Assembly: GCF_947179165.1 (NCBI RefSeq)
Contig: NC_077240.1
Location: forward strand, 55,493,501 to 55,557,500
Length of the DNA: 64,000 nt
Origin: Solanum dulcamara
Lineage: Eukaryota; Streptophyta; Magnoliopsida; Solanales; Solanaceae
Direction of reading: 5' to 3'
A program made the translations under genes and the position numbers. Under the pieces are notes generated by a model. That model was not told the origin of the DNA. It did no database searches and saw only the letters and a list, made by a program, of their open reading frames with translations. Of the stretch, positions 13,456 through 24,740 are shown one piece after another. Numbering within the stretch: the first letter of the stretch is position 1; each line of letters starts with the position of its first letter.

Positions 13456-15430
13456 TTTCATGACACAAGTTATACCCTAGGTGTGACACAAAGATTAGAC
13501 TCTCGATGTATCCCAACCAAACCTCTTAGAATATTATTCATGAGCAATAACATAGACGCGGAAGTAAAGTCTCAATAAAAGGACATAAGTCTCAAAATTG
13601 AAAAAATGTCAGCATAGACTCTATAACATCCATGAAGACTCACCATAGTGAAGGTAAACAAACTCAGCTCTACTCACGAATAGAAGGTGCGCGATGATCA
13701 TCTGTCTCTACATTATGATGTAACATTGGTAAAAATTATGTGTTAGTAGATGAAATACACTAAGTGTGTGAGAAGAATGCATGAATAATGGATATATGAC
13801 ATAATTAATATGAATCATGCGGTGCATGACAAATATTTTAAAATATGAGTAAAACCATAAAAAAGACCTTAAACAATCATAATAATTTGTCAATGCATCA
13901 AACATCATCGTGAGAACTTTATACCTTTTCTTTTATCTTGATGTGGGATAGGACCTTTGACTAACATATAAGACCATGCAAGCTATAACATGAAATCTGA
14001 TGATCCACACATTGATAAGGGGGAGGCTACTTTATCGCGGTATACTCCATGATGGTACTTTATGAAACTTTGTGATATATGTAGATCCACTAGAAAAATC
14101 ATATTGACATCATAAACCTACGCAGGAAGGATAGTTATGGAATAAAGGTTTCTACTAGGATTCTGTTGGATAGATACAATGGTTATCGGACCGAACACCA
14201 CCTTAAATTCCTCTCAATGCTTAGTCATTATCTCAACGGAACTTCATTAAAACATAGTCATTAACTTCATTATGAAAGACAATAATAGATATCAAACCTC
14301 ATCATAAGAAAATCATAGAGGAGCTCATTAATATATTTGATTCATAAGAATCCATGATTTGGTCCGAACTAACTCATCACCTCTTTAACATAATTGTGTG
14401 AAAACTATGTTATCACACCATAACTTCTTGCTTAAAGCATCTTTGAAACATCATTCATAATCTTGCATAAGTCATTCATAAACCTTGATAATCATTCATA
14501 AATCTTTCATCAAAATCACTTGAAAATCATGATCATAACTCATTCGAAAGATATTTGAAACTAGCTTATAGAGTGGGTCATTGAAATTCTTCTTGAAATC
14601 ATGTAGAACAATGTGAATTATGTATAATTAATCTATATCATACATAATAAGACCCAATGCAAATTCATGAAATTAGGACTTTTAGAAAAAAATATCATAA
14701 GCGATTTTGGGAGAAAACTTGAGATTCCATTGGTTAAAGGGCCCATGGATGAATTCCAACATACCTTTGATCTTCGGAGACTTAAATTGCAGGGAGTTGA
14801 AGCTTTATCTTTGAAGAAATACCTTGAGTTACTTGAGTAAGAAGAAGACTCTTGAGAGAACACTTTAGAGATAAGACTTTCATTTTGAGTGTTTGGGTGA
14901 TAAAGTGAGGGGTTAGGAAGGCTTAGGATAGTATAAAACCCCCAAAACCATCCACATTCATTAATGAAAACATAGGAAAAGACAAAAATACCCTAAACTT
15001 AAACTGAAATTCACCTGGAAGAGGGACCCACCATAGTCTGTGAAGCTCACCACGACCCGTGGTGATGAGGGAGTTGAACTCTATGAAGTTGGGTTTGGTA
15101 GTGGCTCCTCCACGGAGACCACCACGGTCCATGGAGGCCTACAAGGATCGTGAACCTCCCACATGGTGCGGACTTCATAGGACACCTAAGGGGGTCAAAC
15201 CACGGTACTTCACCACCACTCGTGGTCAGCCCCATGGTTCGTGAACCCTCTTGTGGTCCTCCACCCTTCAGTGTTTACTTCCATAGTTGGATCACATTAG
15301 TCTTCCATGACCCATGGACCTCTTATTGGCCTATCAAGGGACTTGTTAAGTCCATCTGGTGCCAAAAGTTGAGAGTTTTCTAAGAAACTTCCTCTGAACC
15401 TCATTTTTTGAATTTCCAACTTTAGGGACA
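13456..15430 (-). repeat. 5' LTR of element A
   Basis: On the minus strand it starts TGTCCCTAAAGTTGG at 15430 and ends ...GTGTCATGAA near 13456. Its upstream part (15000-15310) is dense in CCACGG/CCGTGG palindromic words, giving several overlapping spurious ORFs on both strands. The hairpin region near 13709 is badly decayed. Homologous to the LTR at 4237-6586. Confidence 0.7.
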
Positions 15431-15463
15431 ATACAATTGACTATCAACATTTTATCTTTGCAA

Positions 15464-15945
15464 CGTAAATGATATGTTGAAAGTATTAAAAATCACAATA
15501 ATTAATAACTTAAACTATTTGATTATATATTGAAAAATTACGTAAAATGAACTATAAATCACAATATAACAATTTAAAATATTTAAAAATATATAAAATA
15601 TTTGGTTGACTTTCAAAATTTTATCAGTGCCAGATAGATTAGGACAGGGGAATAACAATTATTATTTAACAATAGCGTAAAGAGTACTATAAATCACAAT
15701 AATTAACAATTTTATATATTTAAGAACCGTACAAAAATTTTCGTTGGCTCTCCAAATTCCATCTGTGCCACATAAATTGGGACAGATTGAGAAACACACA
15801 TTATTTGAAAAGAACGTAAATATTACTACAAATCACAATAATTAAAGACTTGAAATATTATAAAAAATAATATAGTATCAAATTAATAACTTTTCAAATT
15901 CCGTATTTGTCCCATAAAATGAAACAAAGAGAGTAACATATATTA
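15464..15945. repeat. degenerate tandem repeat, about 138-bp unit
   Basis: Four units begin with CGTAAA at 15464, 15541, 15676 and 15815. Each holds '(ac)tataaatcacaataattaa' followed by an AT stretch and then 'ccaaattccatctgtgcc...ataaattggga'. Spacing is about 135 and 139 bp for the full units, and the first unit is truncated to 77 bp. The unit end resembles the GGGACGGAGGGAGTA terminus of plant Stowaway-type elements. That origin is inference. Confidence 0.7.
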
Positions 15946-15968
15946 GGTCCATGCTGACAGAGGCTTCC

Positions 15969-17610
15969 TGTAACACACAAATATTTCTAAGATAGAATTT
16001 AAACCATACTTCGTATGCGTATAGGATCATACTGAATGATTCCTAATCATTCCGACTACTTAGGGTATATTCTCAATGTAGAAAGGGACCTCTAGCGTTA
16101 AATAGAGTTTAAAGCCTTTCTTACTCGCTAAGTGTTTCAATGATATTATGTAAGGGTCAAGTTCAAATGACTATATTTCTTAGAATATAATGAGTTGTGT
16201 GGACCATGACCTCCAAAATAAAGGTCTATGTGTCTTCTTTCTAAGAACTACGACCAAAAACTACCAGTTGTAAAAGCATTTATGGACAGTAGTTCTATGT
16301 CATAAAATGAGATCAGAGGATGAAATTTTTCATCTAGAATTCCATGGATCCAATTCATGAGCCGTGGAGCATTTTACGGATCATAAAATGGTCCACAGAC
16401 TATATGAATCACCCATATATCCTGTATATTAATTGTATATTAAAAATTTCAGATTTCATTAAAATGTTATTGTTGAGTTTCTTTTCTCACTTTTCACCCA
16501 TTAGTTGACCCCCAAAAGCCCTTTTTATCTCTATTAAGTCTTGGTAAGTATTATTCATAATTTTAGAACATAAATCCTAGAATTTGTACAATATTCAAAC
16601 ATCAAATCCTCTTCCTATCTCTAATGAAATCAAGAACTCAATTCTAGGGTCAATACTTGATGTTTTTGAGAAACACCATCAATATTTCTTCCTTCCAAAT
16701 TAGAGTAAACATACTCTGTATGTAAGGCTATCATAGTGAGGAACTAAGCACTTCCCCATGCCCTACATATACAGTTCCAACTAGTATGATCAAAGGTAGG
16801 GTCTTCACCTTCATGTTTCAAGTTTAGCGATTCTACCAAGGTTTTTCATTTCAGGTATATGGGATTTCATCAATGAGTATTTTTTCACCCATTGAGTCCC
16901 AAAGTAAACCTAACATTCAATTCATGATTTCTACAACAATTAGGGTTTTATCAAAATCATGATTTCTATGGTGTTTGCTATTCCTCTTTATGAATAGTTT
17001 AATTATGTGTTTACAAACTATCGTTTAGTACTTATAAACAGTATTTTCTTGATTTCTAAGAACATAGATATTTGCATGCCTCAGAACTATGTTGTTTCGA
17101 AAGCATGTTCCAGATTATCCATTTTCATGATTAAGGATACTTTCAGATAAAGTATTCATCTATTTATCAGTATTAATGAGCTACTTAGATTTATCAATTT
17201 ATTAATATCATTCAGTATATTCAAATTACTACTATATTTAGTTTATTAGTATATTTTCTTTGGAAGTTTTACTTAACACTGAGCGGACCTAGGAATGAAA
17301 GATCACCCAACAATTAGGAATGAGACCTTTAGTAGCAATCTCTAAATCCTAGAATTACGTGCCACCATAGAATTATAAGGGTCACGCGTCAAACAAGGAT
17401 TGAATCATTAGTCCTTTATGGACATTATCTTAGTAGTACTACATTTGCTTAGATCAATCTTTATACCCTCACAAGGTATATTGGGCCCTTTTTAGAGGGA
17501 TTATACACCAAACTCCATGTTTAGCTCACATGTTTATATGTCGGTTATTAGTATCTCCCACACCAAACTCCAAATAAAGTAGTATAATTTAGTATATAAT
17601 TTCATTTGAA
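15969..17610 (+). repeat. LTR, plus strand, truncated at its 3' end
   Basis: Begins TGTAACACACAAATATTTC at 15969. Contains segments found at matching places in the other LTRs: a 'ggtatatgggatttcatcaa' splice-like and leader stretch near 16855, a 'gagcggacctaggaatgaaagatcaccca' segment near 17281, and the 'catgtttatatgtcggttattagtatctccca' segment near 17530. Similarity stops near 17610, where a different LTR type begins, so its own 3' end is missing. Confidence 0.55.
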
Positions 17611-17629
17611 AATCCCCTACTCTGATAGT

Positions 17630-17775
17630 AGTCATTAATTTGAATTTAATTAGCAAATTATAAATTTCTCTCACCACGCTCTTTATGAGATTCGACCAAC
17701 CTTATTGGGTTACTCTATTTTGACAGCAACTACTTTATTCACAATTGAAGGTGTAATTTGTGTGATATAAAAATA
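17630..17775 (+). repeat. 3' end of a Tat/Athila-type LTR
   Basis: The segment 'tgagattcgaccaaccttattgggttactc' and the ending 'ggtgtaatttgtgtgata' match the form I know for the end of Tat/Athila LTRs (a GGGATTCGACC...TTGGGTTAC stretch and a GTAATTTGGGCGTATCA-like end). It is followed by a PBS-like site and a gag of that type. The call rests on recall of the family. Confidence 0.5.
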
Positions 17776-17777
17776 AT

Positions 17778-17797
17778 GATTTCATTATCGAGGAGTG
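17778..17797 (+). other. possible primer-binding site, Tat/Athila type, decayed
   Basis: 'gatttcattatcgaggagtg' sits just after the LTR end and resembles a decayed TGGCGCCGTTGCCGGGGA (Asp-tRNA type) site. It is weak on its own. Its position between a Tat/Athila-type LTR end and gag supports it. Confidence 0.4.
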
Positions 17798-17915
17798 AGG
17801 TTTACAAATTTATAATTTGTAGAAATTCATAAAGTGACTATTATTCTGAAAAATACACTGATTATTATATTTTTTCCATTGCAGGTAATTTATATCTAAT
17901 AACAGTCAAGGATCT

Positions 17916-18355
17916 CCTTTAGTTCCAATTGATTTGAAAATTCAACATACATCCAGGCATCTGAGGCTAAATTTTACAATAGATGACAAAAATAATTAGA
18001 GGGAATTAGTTGAGGTGGCAGCTGCAGCGGTTGTTGTAGAAGTGGGTCATGCTAGGGACATTCAACCTCCATCACTGATTGGAAATACAAACTTCAACAT
18101 CATTAACACAATGTTTCATTTACTAGGCATGAATGGGTTGTTCGATGGTCGACCTCATTAAGAACTAAACAAACATCTAAAAGACTTTGTTGGAGTGAGT
18201 CTAGTATACTACATCCCAAGTATCTGTCAAGAAGGTACATGCTTGATCTTTTCCCATTCCCAATGATATAGGAAGAAACTACATGGTTAGGAGTGAATCC
18301 AGAAGAATCCATCTCTACATAGGCACAAATCATAGAAGCATTGTTGGAGAAGTTG
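17916..18355 (+). pseudogene. Tat/Athila-like gag, interrupted by an LTR
   Basis: A nearly continuous frame reads PLVPIDLKIQHTSRHLRL, then NTNFNIINTMFHLLGMNG and LNKHLKDFVGV. This is the layout of the retrotransposon gag N-terminus in Tat/Athila elements (a short basic leader, then the FGG..EDPNQHL..F region). One stop lies after GRPH and frameshifts lie near 18210-18290. The reading is cut at 18355 in a WLGV...EALLEKL segment by the LTR that starts at 18356. Confidence 0.6.
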
Positions 18356-18469
18356 TGTAACACCCCAAAATATTCTAGCCTAGATAAAGTTCGAGAACCA
18401 AGAGAAAACCTGAGAAAAATTGAAAACTGGACCGCCTTGTGCCCACGAGTGTCACCTATGATCCGTAGG
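18356..18469 (+). repeat. left part of an interrupted LTR (family of 1601-3795)
   Basis: Starts TGTAACACCCCAAAATATTC, then 'gcctagataaagttcgagaacc', close to the start of the LTR at 1601. It is cut at 18469 by the plus-strand element beginning at 18470 and resumes at 32138. GTAGG, the last five bases, is repeated at 32138-32142. Confidence 0.75.
18465..18469. other. target-site duplication GTAGG (left)
   Basis: GTAGG directly precedes the LTR start at 18470 and is found again directly after the LTR end at 32137. A 5-bp duplication is the normal footprint of gypsy integration. Confidence 0.8.
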
Positions 18470-20625
18470 TATAATATCCTAGGCATTTGAAGGTTGGAAT
18501 ATGATATAATAAGGTTAAATATTATAAAAATAGCATCGGTGATTTATTTAGTCAAGTATCTTCGAAGATAATTTTTTCCAAAAATTGTCTTTTCAGTATG
18601 GTGCACCATAGGGCCTCCCCCATAGTACAAATTTTCCTTTGGATCAAAATATTTCCAAATTCTCATTCGCTCAAAATTAGTTTGTCATGGAACAAGTCTG
18701 CGTCACGTACTTAGGTTAGATTTTCTGTTCAAATTCAGTTTTTAAGTGGGGACACTCTAGACATTTTTCTAAACTATTATTTAATGAACCTAGACATTTT
18801 AAGGACCTAATTTGACCCTATAAACTATCCTAAACTCATATCTTCTTCATTCTACCACATTTCATCTACCTCAACAAATTTCCTCTCTACAAAAGCTCTC
18901 AAAAATTCCATTAAAGACATTCAAGGAATTCTCTCAAAATCTCCATTAAAAGTCCAAATTTCTTCACGTTTCTTTGGTCTTCTCATTCAAGGTATATGGA
19001 TTATTCATCAAAAGGTACCTTTCACCCATGGATCGTAACAAATTCTCATATTTTTGATAAATTCTTGTATGTATTTTTATGGTTTTATGATCTCTATTTT
19101 AATTACATGAATTATGCTTTCTAATTATGATTATGATCCTATTTCAATATGAATTAATGCTTATTGAATGGATTAAAGAGTTTTTCTATAAATTTTCTTA
19201 CATTATCTTTAGGGTTCATGATATGGAATATGGGCATTTTAAATTATACATCCAATTTATATTATTTTCATAAATTATGTATGAGTTGATATAAAGTGTA
19301 TAATTATGCATGTTTTCAATCCAATTTCATGATTTCCAAGTCAATTGATCATCTACCCATGTTTTCACCTTATTTTCAAGTATAAGTCATGATCATGAAT
19401 TTCAAGAGATTTTCAACGAAGGATTATGAATAACTCGTGAAAGGTTTTGAATGATGTTTCAAGCAATCTAAGGATAGTGTGGCTTAAGACCCTAATGATA
19501 CTCTTTATGGAAAAAGATTTATAATGATGGAAAGCCTACACCCATATTATATGAATCACATAATAGTGAGCTATTTTTATGAACTATGATTTATGAAAAG
19601 CTTATGATTTACGAAGATGTATGATATTCCATTGATAATTAACCTAGCACCGAGTGGACCTTGGGATCGAAGCTCACCCATTAGTAGAAATTCCATTGTC
19701 CCATAATTATGTGCCACCGTAGAAAGAAGGATCACCAATTAGTAGAGGCTTGTCTTCATAGAAAGGGTCACTCTTTAGTTGAGGCTTGATTCCTTAGTAG
19801 CTTAGTGGATCCACTTAGGCATCACGATTTGTTCCTTGGCAAGTATGGACCCTCTCTTTTTGGTATGTGAGGTAAAGATTGGACTCCATGTTATTGCTCA
19901 CATGGTTTATATCGGTTAATTGTATCTCTCACAAAGACTTGTGGCTCTCAAAATGAATTTTAATCTCCCACATATGTATGGTCCATCTAATATTTTAAAT
20001 GACTAATCATATCATTTAGGTTTATATGATACTATTATGGTTTATTGTGAATTGGTCCTTCTTAGGACTACTTATGATTTTTCTATTTCTTTTATCATGT
20101 TATTTGAATGGTCATTTGCATAAAATGGTTTTGTTATGCATTGCATTGCCTAGATACTTAGTACATTTAAACATACTAACACATACTTTATTGCCTACAT
20201 TATATCATAATGTAGGGGCGGGTGCTCCAGCCTCCTCCTGACTAGTTGTTGATCTATTGAAGATTTTTTGGTGATTTCTCATGTTTCGAGGGCAAACCGA
20301 GTCTATCCTTATTCTTTTTTCACTCTTAGGCTATGTTGGTACATTGAAACAATATCATGTTATATCACTTTCTTTTCTTTGAGGGTGATCTAGGAAAACG
20401 TCCTAGTCCCCGCCTATGTAGTCTTATAGAGGCATGTTTGATATATGTGTATGGATTCTATGTCATCTTATTTCACTCTAGTTATGCTATGTTTCTTGGA
20501 CTTTTAATGAGTTTCCACTTATTTTTACCTTATGTATGCTTATGATATGCTAAGAGGCTTGTATGAGATTTCTTTAGGAATCCTAGTTGCCATGTCACAT
20601 CTAGGCCATAGTTTGAGTCATGACA
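18470..20625 (+). repeat. 5' LTR of element E1
   Basis: Starts TATAATATCC (TG decayed to TA) and ends GAGTCATGACA at 20625. It is immediately followed by a primer site. The 3' LTR of the same element starts at 22190 with a near-identical TATAATATCTCAGG...GAAGGTTGGAATATG. It holds the best-preserved copy of the conserved LTR hairpin. Confidence 0.85.
20194..20216. other. LTR hairpin, copy 3 (perfect)
   Basis: CCTACATTAT / ATAATGTAGG with loop ATC: ten consecutive pairs. It lies about 410-430 nt from the LTR end. The 3' LTR copy of this element (near 31705) has lost the left arm. Confidence 0.65.
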
Positions 20626-20629
20626 AATT

Positions 20630-20644
20630 TGGTATTAGAGCACA
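20630..20644 (+). other. primer-binding site of element E1
   Basis: TGGTATTAGAGCACA lies 4 bp after the LTR end, one change from the Met-tRNA type TGGTATCAGAGC site. Confidence 0.85.
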
Positions 20645-20842
20645 AAGTTTTGAAGTGTAATAGGGAGTCAACATACAGCGTCAAGTAGAGTCTTATTCAT
20701 GGGTGTGAAGTATGCCACATCTATGAGTAGGAGGCTATGAGGCATTTTAGAAAGTCTTCACTTGTTTCATTAATTATGTCATGCGGTAGAGTTTACTCTA
20801 AGTCTTTTACCTCAAACAATTGTTCTTTGAGATTTTTAAAAA

Positions 20843-21838
20843 ATGCCTCCAAGAGGATCTCCACGTCAAAGAGGGGTTGATGGTAATGAGGGACAAACCC
20901 CTCAATATCCTAATAATATACTAGCTGATCAAGTTACCCATGCAAAATACCGGACCGCCTTCTCTATGCTTTCCCAATCCATGACTATTCAAGTTAACCA
21001 AGGAGTGGTGGCTCCTTCAAATTTGGCCACACTGGCTTCAAAGGTTAGGGACTTAACAACGATGAACCCTTCAGAGTTTCATGGGTCCATGGTTGATGAG
21101 GATCCCTATGTCTTTGTTGATGAGGTTCATAAGATTATTGCTATTATGGGGCCATCTTCAAAAGAGAATGTGTAGTTGGAGGCCTACAAACTTAAGGGTG
21201 TTTCTCAAGTGTGGTTTAAACAATGGAAGGCCGAAATGGTTGAAGGAGGTCCCATAGGTTGGAAAAACTTCAAGGTTGCATTTCTTGACCGCTTCTTTCC
21301 ACTTGAATTAAGAGAGGCTAAAGTATTGGAATTTATCAATCTCAAGCAAGATAATATGAGTGTGAGGGAGTATGCACTCAACTTTACAAAGTTGTCCAAG
21401 TATGCTTTTTCTTTGGTAGCCGACCCCCATGCCTGAATGAGTAGTTTTATCTAGGGAGTGTCAGACTTGGTGATGAAAGAATGTCAAACTGCAATGCTTA
21501 TTAAAGATATGGGCATTTCTAGGCTCATGACATATGCTGAGCAAATAGAGGAAGAGAAATTGAAAGAAAGGTCTAGAAGGGAAGCTAAGAGGACTCGAAC
21601 CGATAGTGGTTCATCTTTTACTAGTGATTCGGTGCCTAATTTCAAAAAGGAAAAATATCCTTTTCCCACCTATCAGAAATGTAGTAACAAACCCCTAGGA
21701 GAGTGTATAACCAACAAGGATTGTTTCTATGAGTGTGGAGAATTTGGACATAAAAGAAGGGATTGTATAGCGGCTTCTCAGAGAGGAAGAGAGATTCGTC
21801 AACAAACTCAGTATGGTGCTTCATCCATTATGTTGTGA
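20843..21838 (+). pseudogene. E1 gag polyprotein
   Basis: Starts at ATG 20843 (MPPRGSPRQRGVDGNEGQ). The capsid region includes YKLKGVSQVWFKQWK, FLDRFFPLELREAKVLEF and MSVREYALNFTKLSKYA, and the nucleocapsid YECGEFGHKRRDC near 21730. Almost one frame throughout: a stop at 21173 (TAG), one at 21434 (TGA), one shortly after, and one at the end. The expected first Cys of the zinc knuckle reads F (DCFYEC), giving CX3C spacing. No protease, RT or integrase follows: the sequence passes straight to the 3' untranslated region at 21839. E1 is thus a gag-only derivative. Confidence 0.85.
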
Positions 21839-22189
21839 GTTCTTCGGTTTTGATGTTACCATTGGTATGGATTGAATTCATGATTTTCCTTGCCATGATT
21901 AACTTTAGAAACCGAGTGGTTGATTTTCCATGCTAGTTGAAGTGTTTGCTCCTCTTGTCTACTCTTATGAATCCTAAATCCCTACGTTTCAAGTTTTCCA
22001 TGTCTTTTCATATGCATGCATGTTTATAAAATTGATTTTAAACTATATTTTATGATTGGGTTGAAAATTTTATGGTTTATAAATTTTAAAGGTGTCGTTG
22101 CATTCATGATGATTTGTATTCCTCTTTCCATGCTCTATTAATTCTACCTTGAGTCTCATTGGAGGAAAAATATTCCCAAAGGGGAATAA
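21839..22189 (+). other. E1 3' untranslated region and PPT
   Basis: This aligns by eye with 58256-58537, the sequence after the chromodomain of another element ('catgtcttttcatatgcatgcatg', then a gaggA..aatg-like end). It ends in the purine-rich AAAGGGGAATAA before the LTR start at 22190. All of pol is therefore deleted from E1. Confidence 0.65.
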
Positions 22190-22838
22190 TATAATATCTC
22201 AGGAATTTGAAGGTTGGAATATGATATAATAAGGTTAAATATTGCAAAATTGGCCTCGGTAAATATTTAGGTCAAGTATACTGGAAGATATATTTTTCCA
22301 AAAATTGCATTTGCAGTAGAGTGGCGACATGTCTATGTCGCGGACCTACTCCCCATAGTATAAATTTTCCTTCGGATCAAAATCTGGTTAAATTCTCATT
22401 CGCTCAAAATTGTCTGAATTCAGTTTTTTAAGTAGAGATACTTTAGACATTTCTTTAACTATTAGTTAATAAACCTGGATATTTTTAGGACCTAATTTGA
22501 CCCTATAAACGATCATAAACTCCTATTCTTCTTCATTATACCACAATTCATCTACCTCAATAATTCTATCTCTACATCAGCTTTCAAAAATTCCATTGAA
22601 GACATTCAAGGAATTCTCTCAAGCTCTTTATTAAAACTCCAAATTTGTTCAAGTTTCTTTGGTCTTCTCATTCAAGGTATGTGGATAATTCATCCAAGGG
22701 TATCTTTCACCCATGGAGACCAACAAATTCTCTTTTTTTATAAATTCAAGTCTGTATTTTTATGGGTTTTATGATCTCTATTTTAATTACATGAAATATG
22801 TTTTATAATTATGATTATGATCTTATTTCAATATGAAA
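22190..22838 (+). repeat. E1 3' LTR, left part
   Basis: Collinear with 18470-19153. Ends near 22837 at 'tttcaatatgaa', where minus-strand pol of element B begins. It resumes at 31577, after a gap equal to about 900 bp of the 5' LTR. Confidence 0.8.
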
Positions 22839-24735
22839 GAGGTATGGGTATCATTTCATCATATCCGCCTCCGCTTTCCAAGTAGCACTCTCTACTTGTT
22901 CATTCCTCCATAATACTTTAACAGACACAACTTCCTTGTTTCTTAACTTCTTCACTTGCTGGTCTAAAATTTCCACCAGGACCTCCTCATAGGTCAAATT
23001 TTCTTCAACACTTACTTCTTCTAATGGTATAATGGAATTTGCATCACCCACAAACTTACTCAATATAGATACATGAAACACCGGCTGAACCATAGCTAAC
23101 TCAAGTAGAAAATCTAACTTATAAGTCACCTTGCCAACACGTCTCAATATCGTATAAGTTCCAATGTATCTAGGACATAATTTCCCTTTATTACCAAAAA
23201 TGCATTACACCCTTCATGGTGAAACCTTCAAATAGACCCAATCATCTCCTCCAAATTCAAGCTCTCTTTTCCTAACATATGACTAGGACTTTTGATGACT
23301 TTGAACCATCGTCAACCTATCCTTATGAGTCCTACCATTTCCATAGCATCTATCACTAAATATGGACCAATAAAGTCCATCTCACCTACTTCAAACCATC
23401 CCATCGGGGATCTACATCTTCTCTCATACAATGCTTCAAAAGGAGCAATTTGGATGCTATAATGATAACTATTATTATAGGTAAACTCAATCAATGGAAA
23501 ATGTTCATCCCAACTCCCTTTTCAATCAATAACACGCACCCTCAACATATCCTCTAAAGTTTGAATAAATCTTTCGGCTTGTCCATCGGTTTGAGGATGG
23601 AAACTGGTACTTATCTTAAGTCTAGTACCAAGTCCTTTTTGAAATGACTTCCAAAAATATGAAGTAAATTGCGTACCTCGGTCCAATATAATGGACAAGG
23701 GAACACCATAAAGCCTTACCAACTCACAAACATACAACTTAGCATAGTCTTTGGCAAAATAAGAAGTCTTAACCGGTAGAAAATGAGTTGTCTTAGTCAT
23801 CCAATCTACAACAACCCAAATTGAATCATGTTGCTTATTAGTACGAGGAAAACCTGTTACAAAGTCCACAGTCATGTCTTCCGACTCCTAAGTAGGTATT
23901 CCAATGTCTTGGGCTAAACCTCCCAGCCTTTGATATTCGACTTTAACTTGTTGGCAGTTTAGACACTTAGCTACAAACTCTGTTATGTCCTTTTTTATGC
24001 GATTCCACCAATACACTTCTCTCAAATCACAATACATCTTGGTGGAACTTGGATGAATCAAATATTGGGAACTATAGGCCTCATTCAATATCAACTCTCT
24101 TAACCCATCCACATTAGGTACACACAACCGACCTTGATAACGAAGCACCCCATCTCCCCATTGGAAGAAAGCCGCAATGGCTTTTTCGGCAGCTAATTTC
24201 TTTAACTCAACCAAAATGGAGGTCATGGTCTTGTTTGACCTTAACATCTGCCACAAAAGATGATTCCGAACTATTATGAATAATAATACCTCCATCATTT
24301 GAGTCAACCAACCGCACACCTAAACGTGCCAACATATGAACATCCTTAACAAATTCTTGCTGACCTTCCTTAACATATGCAACACTACTCATGGACAATC
24401 AAATACTTCATTGTCTTGTTGACTATGAGTCTACTGTGTTGAAGTTTCAAACGTAGAGCTCTCAGTGCATCGGCAACCATATTAGCTTTGCCCGAATGGT
24501 ACAACACACTAATGTCATAGTCTTTCAACAATTCAAGCCATCTTCTTTAACGAAGGTTCAAATCCGTTTGCTTAAACACATATTGTAAACTTTTATGGTT
24601 GGTGAACACATCCACATGGACACCGTAAAGATAGTGTCTCCAAATCTTTAAAGCAAACACAATCGCCTCTAGTTCAAGATCATGGGTTGGATAATTCCTT
24701 CCATGCACTTTAAGTTGCCTGGAAGCGTAGGCTAT
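22839..24735 (-). pseudogene. element B pol, 3' part: RNase H end, integrase, chromodomain-like tail
   Basis: From right to left: RNase H (24547-24735, [20 protein letters not shown]), the integrase zinc domain (23888-24319, RYQGRLCVPNVDG, CLNCQQVKVEYQ), and the integrase core (23522-23875). The core shows SIWVVVDWMTKTTHFLPV, SIILDRGTQFTSYFW with the catalytic Asp intact, and HPQTDGQAERFIQTLEDML with the catalytic Glu in place. A GPY/F-type region and a chromodomain-like tail (22851-23147, KVLWRNEQVESATW) complete it. This is the best-kept integrase core in the window but is still split by stops and frameshifts. The 3' LTR is missing. Confidence 0.88.
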
Positions 24736-24740
24736 CCTTA
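24736..24740. other. target-site duplication CCTTA (left)
   Basis: CCTTA lies directly before the LTR terminus at 24741 and again at 26769-26773 after its other terminus. It is exact. Confidence 0.85.

Noticed and set aside
14923..15383. Several overlapping frames on both strands rich in G, P and W
   Set aside because: They come from the CCACGG/CCGTGG-rich start of an LTR; composition, not coding, keeps them open.
18103..18486. A 127-codon minus-strand frame
   Set aside because: It runs across the junction between the plus-strand Tat/Athila-like gag and the inserted LTR, so it cannot be one gene.
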